Assembly (NCBI GenBank): GCA_025934615.1
Contig: JAICXS010000086.1
Span: forward strand, 1 to 7,222
Source of the DNA: Nitrospiraceae bacterium
GTDB taxonomy: Bacteria; Nitrospirota; Nitrospiria; Nitrospirales; Nitrospiraceae
DNA length: 7,222 nt
Direction of reading: 5' to 3'
Shown: piece after piece, positions 1-5,438 of the stretch
Layout: every line of letters starts with the position of its first letter
Position numbering within the stretch: position 1 is the first letter of the stretch
Program-made: the position numbers and the translations under genes
The notes under the pieces: generated by a model
The model's input: only the letters and a program-made list of their open reading frames with translations
The model's database searches: none
Told to the model about the DNA's origin: nothing

Positions 1-171
1 GGAACCGGCCTCGGCCTGGCATCGGTCAAGAAAATTGTCGAAGAACATCAGGGACAGATCTCGATTGCCAGTGGCCCCGGTCAAGGCACCGCGGTCATCA
101 TTCGCTTGCCCGGTCAGCAACGAGGCGGACCCTATCGGGGCCGAGGCCGTCGGCCGCCGAGAAGACGTTGA
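1..171 (+). CDS. Sensor histidine kinase, C-terminal fragment (5' end outside window)
   Basis: Frame 1 is open from the window edge to a TGA at 169-171 and gives 56 residues. It begins with [18 protein letters not shown], the G2 box and following helix of the GHKL/HATPase_c ATP-binding domain. This continues into [18 protein letters not shown], the last strands of that domain, so the product is the catalytic end of a two-component sensor kinase that autophosphorylates and passes phosphate to a response regulator. The sensor and dimerisation domains lie upstream, so the signal cannot be told. After the domain ends (about residue 37) there is an odd basic tail, [16 protein letters not shown], rich in Arg and Gly. 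The family assignment is firm; the partner is unknown. Confidence 0.9.
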   Translation, partial: GTGLGLASVKKIVEEHQGQISIASGPGQGTAVIIRLPGQQRGGPYRGRGRRPPRRR

Positions 172-203
172 GCAATTGAGGAAATTTCCATGGTAGCGAT
201 GGC

Positions 204-232
204 TTGACAGCGCCCATCAAGCTCGCTAAGAT
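204..232 (+). promoter_or_regulatory. Sigma-70-type promoter for the small exported protein gene
   Basis: A perfect -35 box TTGACA at 204-209 is followed by a 17-base spacer and TAAGAT at 227-232, a 4/6 match to TATAAT. Transcription would start near 239, giving a leader of about 64 bases before the ATG at 303. The promoter lies in the 131-base gap after the histidine kinase stop. It argues against the longer reading of the downstream gene from a TTG at 204, which would place the start codon inside the -35 box. Confidence 0.65.
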
Positions 233-302
233 GACGGCCTGGTTGGACTTATTACAATTTCGTCATTCGCTTTTACCTCTATCTTTTCACAAGGAGTCGG
301 CC

Positions 303-674
303 ATGAAGACACTGCTCAGTACTGCTGTTGGGGTCGGTCTCATCGTTTCAGCCTCGCTCGTCTTGGCGAACCCGGCCTTATTGCCCAAGCACCCGGGCTA
401 TCCCGGCGCCTCGGCACAAAGCCCCGTGAACGGACAGTCGACGTCTAACGATCCCGGCCAGACCAATCTGGGCGGCGACAAGGCCATGTTGGAATCGGCC
501 GAAAGCTATGGCAAGCACACCATGCAGGCCCTCAAGCCTGAGTCGGGTCGGGATGCAATCGTCAACGAGAACGGCGCCGGGCGCGTGCCGAGACACCCAG
601 GCTATTATGACTATAAGATTGAACCACCGGTCAATTCGGCCACCAAGATCACCGGCGAACGCACCATCAATTAA
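303..674 (+). CDS. Small exported protein with duplicated HPGY...PVN motif, function unknown
   Basis: The product is 123 residues. The ATG at 303 was chosen because AAGGAG (291-296) lies just upstream and because the protein then begins with a clean signal peptide. That signal has a Lys at residue 3, a hydrophobic core (about 4-20) and a likely signal peptidase I site after VLA (residues 20-22). The mature part is about 100 residues, hydrophilic, rich in Gly, Pro, Asn and Ser, and has no Cys. It carries two copies of P[KR]HPGY followed seven residues later by PVN, at residues 28-43 and 96-111, one near each end of the mature chain. I do not recognise a named family. It is probably periplasmic or extracellular, and is transcribed alone from its own promoter to its own terminator. 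Being next to a sensor kinase gene could mean a shared response, but nothing in the sequence shows it. Confidence 0.8.
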   Translation: MKTLLSTAVGVGLIVSASLVLANPALLPKHPGYPGASAQSPVNGQSTSNDPGQTNLGGDKAMLESAESYGKHTMQALKPESGRDAIVNENGAGRVPRHPGYYDYKIEPPVNSATKITGERTIN

Positions 675-688
675 ATTCGGTCGATGCC

Positions 689-725
689 AAAAAAGGAGGT
701 CGCGAAAAGCGGCCTCCTTTTTTTT
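689..725 (+). terminator. Strong intrinsic terminator after the small exported protein gene
   Basis: A nine-pair stem GGAGGTCGC (695-703) / GCGGCCTCC (709-717), with one U-G pair, closes a GAAAA loop. It is followed by eight T residues (718-725) and preceded by six A residues (689-694) that can extend the stem. It begins 14 bases after the stop codon at 674. This is a textbook rho-independent terminator, and the A-run gives it some activity in the other direction too. Confidence 0.92.
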
Positions 726-804
726 GCTCTTTCCTCCTTCACCTATTCCTCTTCCTCATCCAAAAGCATCGACAAGAGGCAGAACCCTCGCACCGGTGGT
801 ATCA

Positions 805-810
805 TAAGAT
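805..810 (+). promoter_or_regulatory. Possible -10 element for the arginine/ornithine operon
   Basis: ATAAGATGGC around 804-813 contains TAAGAT, the same -10-like hexamer used by the promoter at 204-232. It lies 39 bases before the ATG at 844. No good -35 hexamer is found 15-19 bases upstream, so this is only a candidate. Some promoter is expected here, because the upstream terminator at 689-725 separates this operon from the previous gene. Confidence 0.3.
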
Positions 811-843
811 GGCTGGAACATCCAGGCTTCAACCGCGCTCATC

Positions 844-2079
844 ATGACTGCTGCAGAAGAAACCGTCATTCTTCAAGGGCACATTATCGACTCGCTGATT
901 CTGGCGAAAGTGTTGGATACCATTCTGATGATGGGCGGGACGTTCGACTTAAGCGACGTGCAGATTGGGACAACACGGCAGGAAGCGTCACGCGCGACGC
1001 TTGTCGTTCGAGCGGCGTCGCCAGCACTGCTCGCTGAGATTCTGACCGCCATTCAACCGCACGGCGCCTCGGTAGCCCGCGAAACGGATTGCACCGTCGA
1101 GCCGGTTCGGACTGCCGGTGTGTTACCGGACGGGTTTTATGCGACCACACATCTCCCTACCCACGTTCGCTTGCAAGGACACTGGTGCGAAGTGCAGGCC
1201 ATCGAAATGGATCTGGGCATCCGCTTCGATCCCAGCAAAGTTTCCGCCCGGGCCATCCCGATGACCGACGCGCGGCCCGGCGATCTCATCGTGACCGGAC
1301 GAGACGGCATCCGCGTGCTGCCGCTCCAACGGCCGCCTGAGCGAGATGTCTTCAGTTTTATGGAAGCGCAAGTCTCCTCGGAACGCCCGCATGGTCCTAT
1401 CATTGCCGACATTGCACGCCGCATGCGGACGTTGCGCGAGGCAGGCGGAACGCAGGGAAAAGTGTTACTGGCCGGCGGCCCGGCCATTATTCATTCGGGC
1501 GGCCGAGACGCGCTGACCTGGTTGATCGAGGCGGGGTTCGTTCACGTCCTGTTTTGTGGCAACGCCTTAGCGGCCCACGATATGGAAGCGCATATGTTCG
1601 GCACCTCCCTCGGCTATGGACTCTCCGCCGGTCATACCGTGCCCCATGGCCATGAACATCATTTGCGCACGATCAATCGCATTCGCGCCATCGGCAGCAT
1701 CGAACAGGCGGTGGCATCCGGCGCGATCACGCAGGGAATTATGGCGGCATGCGTTCGACAAAAAGTGCAGGTCGTCATGGCGGGTACGATACGGGACGAT
1801 GGTCCCCTGCCGGGGGTGATCACCGATTCCGTGCGTGCGCAAGCGGCGATGCGAGCCGCCCTTCCCGGTGTGAAACTGGCGTTGCTCGTGGCTTCCACGC
1901 TCCACGCCATCGCGACCGGCAATCTATTGCCCGCCACGGTCCCGACCGTATGTGTGGATGTCAATCCCGCCGTGCCGACCAAGTTGGCCGATCGTGGCAG
2001 CTTTCAAGCCGTCGGGTTGGTCATGGACGCCGCCTCATTCTTGCGCGATCTCACGCGCGAACTAGGGGGCAAGATATGA
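844..2079 (+). CDS. TIGR00300/LOR-SDH family ornithine cyclodeaminase
   Basis: The product is 411 residues, the usual length for the TIGR00300 family. This family is unrelated in fold to the classical mu-crystallin-type ornithine cyclodeaminase. Characterised members (a methanogen protein and the C-terminal part of cyanobacterial AgrE/ArgZ) convert L-ornithine to L-proline plus ammonia using bound NAD. The N-terminal LOR/SDH conserved region shows GHIIDSLILAKVLDTILMMGG at about 12-32. The C-terminal half holds the nucleotide-binding and catalytic motifs: AGGPAIIHSGG (210-220), FCGNALAAHDMEA (237-249), GHEHHLRTINRI (269-280) and AGTIRDDGPLPGVITD (313-328). The ATG at 844 has no convincing ribosome-binding site, but the N-terminal family motif starts right behind it. 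The TGA overlaps the next ATG (ATGA at 2076-2079), so translation of the two is coupled. The family is certain. The activity is inferred from relatives and from the neighbouring gene; old databases call this a LOR/SDH bifunctional enzyme, which is misleading. Confidence 0.9.
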   Translation: MTAAEETVILQGHIIDSLILAKVLDTILMMGGTFDLSDVQIGTTRQEASRATLVVRAASPALLAEILTAIQPHGASVARETDCTVEPVRTAGVLPDGFYATTHLPTHVRLQGHWCEVQAIEMDLGIRFDPSKVSARAIPMTDARPGDLIVTGRDGIRVLPLQRPPERDVFSFMEAQVSSERPHGPIIADIARRMRTLREAGGTQGKVLLAGGPAIIHSGGRDALTWLIEAGFVHVLFCGNALAAHDMEAHMFGTSLGYGLSAGHTVPHGHEHHLRTINRIRAIGSIEQAVASGAITQGIMAACVRQKVQVVMAGTIRDDGPLPGVITDSVRAQAAMRAALPGVKLALLVASTLHAIATGNLLPATVPTVCVDVNPAVPTKLADRGSFQAVGLVMDAASFLRDLTRELGGKI

Positions 2080-2876
2080 GCCGCCTTCTCGTCTGCCCGC
2101 CCGATTATTTCGGCATTGAATACGAAATCAATCCATGGATGCGCGTTTCGAACACGGCCGACTTGAAGCGCGCGCGCCTACAATGGTACGCCCTCATGCA
2201 GGAGCTGGAACACCAGATCGGCGCCACGCTGGAACGCATGGATCCCATCGCGAGTCTTCCGGACATGGTCTTTACGGCGAATGCCGGAGTCTTGTACGGC
2301 CTGTGCGCTGTCCCCAGCCGATTTCGCCATCCGGAACGACAGCGCGAGGAACGATATTTTGAACAATGGTTTCGCACGCACGGCTATGACGTGACCTTGT
2401 TGGAGGAAGGCCTCTATTTCGAAGGCGCCGGCGACCTCCTGGGATTTCCGGATATCTGGTTCGGCGGATATCGCCAGCGCACGGACATACGGGCCTATCC
2501 TCGCCTCAGCGAAATCTTCAACCGGGAAATTATTCCGCTCGAGTTGGTGAACCCGCGCTTTTACCATCTCGACACGTGCTTCTGCCCGCTGAGCGGCGGG
2601 GAATTGCTGTACTATCCCCCGGCGTTCGATCCTTATGCCCAAACGGTCCTATCGGACCGCATCGCGAAAGATCGGCAGATGATCGTTCCTGAAGCAGAAG
2701 CCCTTCGCTTTGCCTGTAATGCGGTCTGCATTGGCCGACATGTCGTGCTGCCGGACGGCTGCCCCGACACGATGAAGCAGTTGGAGGAACGTGGCTACCA
2801 TGTTCACCCTGTGCCATTGGATGAATTTATGAAGGCCGGCGGTTCGGCAAAGTGCCTCACGCTTGCACTCGAGTAA
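2076..2876 (+). CDS. Arginine dihydrolase-like amidinotransferase-fold enzyme (ArgZ/AgrE N-domain type)
   Basis: The product is 266 residues and belongs to the guanidine-modifying (pentein fold) superfamily with arginine deiminase and dimethylarginine hydrolase. Visible active-site signatures are PDMVFTANAG (62-71) with D63 and N69, FEGAGD (115-120) with E116 and D120, FYHLDTCF (162-169) with H164, and GGSAKCLTL (255-263) with nucleophile C260. This is a complete Glu/His/Cys set. The spacing matches my recollection of cyanobacterial arginine dihydrolase (Asn71, Glu118, His168, Cys264), where the Asn helps release both ammonia molecules and yield ornithine instead of citrulline. The start at 2076 is set by the ATGA overlap with the preceding gene and by AGGGGG at 2064-2069. 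Reaction inferred: arginine to ornithine, CO2 and two ammonia, feeding the cyclodeaminase next door. Alternatives are arginine deiminase or dimethylarginine hydrolase, which fit the neighbour less well. Confidence 0.82.
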   Translation: MSRLLVCPPDYFGIEYEINPWMRVSNTADLKRARLQWYALMQELEHQIGATLERMDPIASLPDMVFTANAGVLYGLCAVPSRFRHPERQREERYFEQWFRTHGYDVTLLEEGLYFEGAGDLLGFPDIWFGGYRQRTDIRAYPRLSEIFNREIIPLELVNPRFYHLDTCFCPLSGGELLYYPPAFDPYAQTVLSDRIAKDRQMIVPEAEALRFACNAVCIGRHVVLPDGCPDTMKQLEERGYHVHPVPLDEFMKAGGSAKCLTLALE

Positions 2877-2889
2877 GGCACTCCTTACT
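2872..2889. terminator. Candidate bidirectional terminator between convergent genes
   Basis: AGTAAGG (2872-2878) and CCTTACT (2883-2889) form a perfect seven-pair stem around the loop CACT. The plus-strand stop TAA (2874-2876) is in one arm and the minus-strand stop (TTA at 2885-2887 on the plus strand) is in the other. The T tract after the stem is short (TTT including the last stem base) on the plus strand and absent on the minus strand, so strength is uncertain. Only eight bases separate the two genes. Confidence 0.45.
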
Positions 2890-3241
2890 TTCTGCGAAAC
2901 AGCCACGCAAAGTACATCCCTGCGACAGCGATCGTCACCAATTCAATCGATAGCAAGAGTCGACTGATCACGCCAACGTCCTGTTCACTTCGTGGTGGAT
3001 TCAGAATAAAATGAAATCCCAAGAATTCGGGCGCCTGCCCGGGAGCCGTTTCCCATGGGGGAAAGAGAAGCGCGATGATTAATCCACCCACCATAGTGTA
3101 CAGAATCGATAGGTTCATGTCGTCGGTTTTCGGTTGCGCTGTCGATCGTCGCAGCAACCTGACCGGCTGCCCACATCGTGTACAAAAGCGGCTGTGGTCG
3201 GGTAATTCTTTGGAACAAGCCTGACAAATCTTTTGTGGCAT
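2885..3241 (-). CDS. Small membrane protein with N-terminal zinc ribbon, function unknown
   Basis: From the ATG at 3241 the product is 118 residues. It starts with a zinc-ribbon (double CxxC) finger, C6-x2-C9 and C20-x2-C23, followed by a basic linker (27-38, RLLRRSTAQPK region). Two likely membrane helices follow, at about 43-61 and 91-114, and it ends in RRK. This layout is common among small uncharacterised bacterial inner-membrane proteins. The start is uncertain. The frame is open upstream to 3430, and an ATG at 3364 would add 41 residues that include a hydrophobic stretch resembling a signal anchor. I prefer 3241 because zinc ribbons of this type usually sit right at the N-terminus. Neither start has a clear ribosome-binding site. 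TATACT on the minus strand (3258-3253) would place a transcript start only a few bases before the 3241 ATG. The gene is divergent from gpsA and convergent with the arginine operon. No function can be assigned. Confidence 0.75.
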   Translation of the reverse strand: MPQKICQACSKELPDHSRFCTRCGQPVRLLRRSTAQPKTDDMNLSILYTMVGGLIIALLFPPWETAPGQAPEFLGFHFILNPPRSEQDVGVISRLLLSIELVTIAVAGMYFAWLFRRK

Positions 3242-3368
3242 GGAATATCGGCAGTATACGAAGTGGCGAGCAGAAACAAAAGGTGCAGATCCGTGTCCGA
3301 CGCTCACCAAGACAACTAAAACGGCGCAACAGCCAGCAAGTCGCCCTACGAATTCTCTCGTCATCACT

Positions 3369-3397
3369 TTGACACGATCCTGAGCCGTACCTATAAT
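3369..3397 (+). promoter_or_regulatory. Perfect-consensus sigma-70 promoter of gpsA
   Basis: TTGACA (3369-3374), a 17-base spacer and TATAAT (3392-3397) match the housekeeping consensus in all twelve positions at optimal spacing. The start point would be near 3404, giving a leader of about 19 bases. That leader holds GGAG (3408-3411) 11 bases before the ATG at 3423. This predicts strong constitutive expression of gpsA. Confidence 0.88.
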
Positions 3398-3422
3398 CCC
3401 ACCTCCTGGAGAAACCATTTCA

Positions 3423-4451
3423 ATGCCCACTTCGATTCCGAAAGAACCGCGGATAGCGGTGATTGGAGCGGGGGCGTGGGGAACGTCGCTCGCCCGTCAT
3501 CTCGCCAACAAGGGACTGCCCGTTCGGCTATGGGCCTACGAACGCGAGGTCGTAGAAGGAATCAGGGCGACGCACGAAAATACGTCTTTTTTATCCGGCG
3601 TGAAATTACCTTCCTCATTACACGTCACCGAATCGCTCCAAGAAGCCGTTCAGGGCATTGATCTGCTGCTCTTTGCCGTGCCGTCGCATGCGGCTCGATC
3701 CGTCCTGCAGCAGCTTGGGTCTCTGTTGCCTCACTCGATTCCGATTGTGAGCGCCACGAAAGGAATTGAAGAACATACGTTTAAGTTGATGTCGCAGGTG
3801 ATCCACGACACCTTGCCTCCAGACCTGCATCCAACTGTCTGCGTTCTTTCGGGGCCGAGCTTTGCGATCGAAGTCTGTCATGATCAGCCGACCGCTATTG
3901 TTTTAGCCGGACAAGAGCCCGCTATCGTTCGATCGTTGCAACACGTGTTTATGACCCCGTGCTTTCGGGTCTATGCTGGAACCGATGTGATCGGGGTGCA
4001 ACTCGGCGGAGCCTTAAAGAATGTCGTGGCACTCGCGGCGGGTGTGGTGGACGGCCTCAATCTGGGGCACAATGCCAGAGCCGCATTGATCACCCGAGGG
4101 CTTGCCGAGATGATCCGATTAGGCGTGGCGCTCGGCGCCGATCCCAAAACATTCTATGGCCTCTCCGGTGTCGGGGACCTCGTGCTGACGTGCACGGGTC
4201 CGTTGAGCCGTAACCATACGGTCGGCGTCCGGCTGGGACGGGGAGAGACACTGTCCGGCATTCTCAAAGAGACGCAGGCGGTCGCGGAAGGGGTCCGGAC
4301 GTCCGTCGCAGCGGCCGGACTGGCGCGCCGCCATAAGATCGAGATGCCCATTGTTCAAGCGGTCTGCGACGTACTCTTTGAAGGAAAATCGCCGCGCGGG
4401 GCGGTGAGCGAGCTCATGGAACGCGCCGCTAAAGAGGAAGTAGAAGGCTGA
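3423..4451 (+). CDS. gpsA: NAD(P)-dependent glycerol-3-phosphate dehydrogenase
   Basis: The product is 342 residues, a normal length for GpsA. This cytosolic enzyme reduces dihydroxyacetone phosphate to sn-glycerol 3-phosphate, the backbone for phospholipid synthesis. The N-terminal Rossmann fold shows GAGAWGTSLA (15-24), with the dinucleotide-binding GxGxxG. FAVPSHA (84-90) and SATKGI (110-115) contain the conserved K113, and LSGPSFA (142-148) follows. The C-terminal catalytic domain shows GALKNVVALAAGVVDGL (196-212) with the key K199, SGVGDLVLTC (248-257) with D252, SRNHTVG (262-268) with R263 and N264, and VAEGVRT (287-293). All expected catalytic residues are present. The start is supported by GGAG at 3408-3411 and the consensus promoter. 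The nine N-terminal residues before the first strand are a modest extension. The gene has its own promoter and is not co-transcribed with the zinc-ribbon gene, which runs the other way. Read-through into larB downstream is possible. Confidence 0.97.
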   Translation: MPTSIPKEPRIAVIGAGAWGTSLARHLANKGLPVRLWAYEREVVEGIRATHENTSFLSGVKLPSSLHVTESLQEAVQGIDLLLFAVPSHAARSVLQQLGSLLPHSIPIVSATKGIEEHTFKLMSQVIHDTLPPDLHPTVCVLSGPSFAIEVCHDQPTAIVLAGQEPAIVRSLQHVFMTPCFRVYAGTDVIGVQLGGALKNVVALAAGVVDGLNLGHNARAALITRGLAEMIRLGVALGADPKTFYGLSGVGDLVLTCTGPLSRNHTVGVRLGRGETLSGILKETQAVAEGVRTSVAAAGLARRHKIEMPIVQAVCDVLFEGKSPRGAVSELMERAAKEEVEG

Positions 4452-4479
4452 AAAAGGCCACCAACTGCGTTCTCGGGTC

Positions 4480-4525
4480 GAAAGAATCCTCAACGTAGTC
4501 CAGAGGCTACGTCTCCGGTTCTTTC
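4480..4525 (+). other. Composite inverted repeat between gpsA and larB, possible terminator or leader structure
   Basis: ACGTAGTC (4493-4500) and GGCTACGT (4505-4512) form an eight-pair stem with one U-G pair and a CAGA loop. Outside it, CC/GG (4488-4489 with 4517-4518) and GAAAGAA/TTCTTTC (4480-4486 with 4519-4525) can pair, stacking into one long interrupted hairpin. No uninterrupted T-run follows, so it is not a classical terminator. It could attenuate gpsA read-through or lie in the larB leader. The 143-base gap has no convincing promoter of its own. Confidence 0.4.
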
Positions 4526-4594
4526 TCGCCTGCGGCCTTGCTGGATGACCTTTTGGAGCCTTCTATCCGGCTGTTTCTCATACGAATAAAAAGA

Positions 4595-5347
4595 ATGGAT
4601 CAGAAGCTATTAAAAAAGCTCCTTACCGATCTGCAATCTGGGAAGACATCTGTTGAGACGGCGATCGCGCGACTCCGGACCTTGCCCTATGAAGATTTGG
4701 GATTTGCGTCGGTGGATCATCATCGGGCGATCCGGCAGGGATTTCCTGAAGTGATCTTTTGCGAGGGTAAGACACGCGCGCAGGTGATTGGGATTGCGCG
4801 CGGCCTGTTAAAAAAAGGCGGTCCCTTGCTGGCGACGCGCGTGGAACCTGAAATCGGACGGGCGCTGACCCGGCTGGATCGCCGTGCCGTCTATCATGAA
4901 TTGGCTCGAGTGGTCGTCATCGAACGGCGCAAGCCGACTCTGTACGGAGACATTTTGATCGTCACCGCCGGCACCTCCGATATCCCGGTCGCGGAGGAAG
5001 CGCGTGTGACGGCTGAGATCATGGGAAGCCGCACGGAAGTGCTCTATGATGTCGGCGTGGCGGGCATCCATCGTTTGTTCAGTCGACATGAGCGCTTGCT
5101 GAAAGCGCGTGCGCTCATCGTGGTCGCCGGCATGGACGGGGCGCTGCCGAGCGTAATCGGCGGTCTTGTTGACCGTCCCGTCATTGCGGTTCCGACGAGC
5201 CGCGGGTATGGAGCCAGCTTCGGCGGTTTGGCGGCCCTGTTAACGATGTTAAATTCATGCGCGGCCGGCATTGGAGTGGTGAACATCGATAACGGCTTCG
5301 GAGCCGGCTGCTTGGCTCACCGCATCAACGTCATGGGGAAGGATTGA
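4595..5347 (+). CDS. larB: Nickel-pincer cofactor biosynthesis protein LarB
   Basis: The product is 250 residues, full length for LarB, a relative of the PurE-type AIR carboxylase/mutase fold. LarB carboxylates the pyridinium ring of nicotinic acid adenine dinucleotide and releases AMP, giving pyridinium-3,5-biscarboxylate mononucleotide, the first step towards the NPN cofactor of LarA-type racemases. Diagnostic segments are LPYEDLGFASVDHHRAIRQG (30-49), PEVIFCEGKT (51-60), TAGTSDIPVAEEA (124-136), YDVGVAGIHR (151-160), VVAGMDGALPSVIGGLV (176-192), and PTSRGYGASFGG (200-211). LNSCAAGIGVVNIDNGFGAG (219-238) contains C222, which corresponds to the Cys that forms the covalent substrate adduct in the Lactobacillus enzyme. 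The ATG at 4595 was chosen because it begins the family's usual MDQ..L..LL helix. A TTG at 4538 would add 19 atypical residues. The ribosome-binding site is weak (an A-rich stretch just upstream). It follows gpsA after 143 bases. larC lies 0.9 kb downstream, but with an inverted gene between. Confidence 0.95.
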   Translation: MDQKLLKKLLTDLQSGKTSVETAIARLRTLPYEDLGFASVDHHRAIRQGFPEVIFCEGKTRAQVIGIARGLLKKGGPLLATRVEPEIGRALTRLDRRAVYHELARVVVIERRKPTLYGDILIVTAGTSDIPVAEEARVTAEIMGSRTEVLYDVGVAGIHRLFSRHERLLKARALIVVAGMDGALPSVIGGLVDRPVIAVPTSRGYGASFGGLAALLTMLNSCAAGIGVVNIDNGFGAGCLAHRINVMGKD

Positions 5348-5376
5348 GTCGAGAAGCCGCGAGCTAGTAGCCTTTT

Positions 5377-5404
5377 AGAAACGGTCGGCGGCAAGTACGT
5401 TTCT
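5377..5404. terminator. Possible weak terminator between convergent larB and exported-protein gene
   Basis: AGAAACG (5377-5383) and CGTTTCT (5398-5404) form a perfect seven-pair stem around a 14-base loop, in the 91-base gap between the two convergent stop codons. It is A/T-ended on both sides (TTTT ahead at 5373-5376, TT after), as in some bidirectional terminators, but the loop is large and the T tracts are short. TGAGTC (5345-5350) and GACTCA (5410-5415) could form an outer pairing. This is a candidate only. Confidence 0.3.
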
Positions 5405-5438
5405 TTCGTGACTCATTGCTGAAAGCGGAGGGTGACGG

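Noticed and set aside
204..302. A 33-residue N-terminal extension of the small exported protein, starting at TTG 204
   Set aside because: It would start inside a perfect -35 box and bury the signal peptide. The ATG at 303 has AAGGAG upstream and gives a clean signal sequence.
718..760. A pyrimidine-rich tract after the terminator, nearly free of purines
   Set aside because: It begins with the terminator T-run and continues as C/T-rich spacer. I see no repeat unit or gene, and no function can be supported.
684..1037. A 117-residue open frame starting with an SD-like stretch inside the terminator
   Set aside because: Its start lies in the terminator, its sequence is low-complexity Ser-rich then Arg-rich, and it runs into the cyclodeaminase gene out of frame.
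1749..2075. A 109-residue upstream extension of the arginine dihydrolase-like protein
   Set aside because: This stretch is Arg-rich shadow translation of the cyclodeaminase gene. The ATGA overlap start at 2076 fits the family length and has AGGGGG upstream.
4538..4594. TTG start giving LarB 19 extra residues
   Set aside because: The added residues do not resemble the LarB N-terminus, and the ATG at 4595 begins the family helix.
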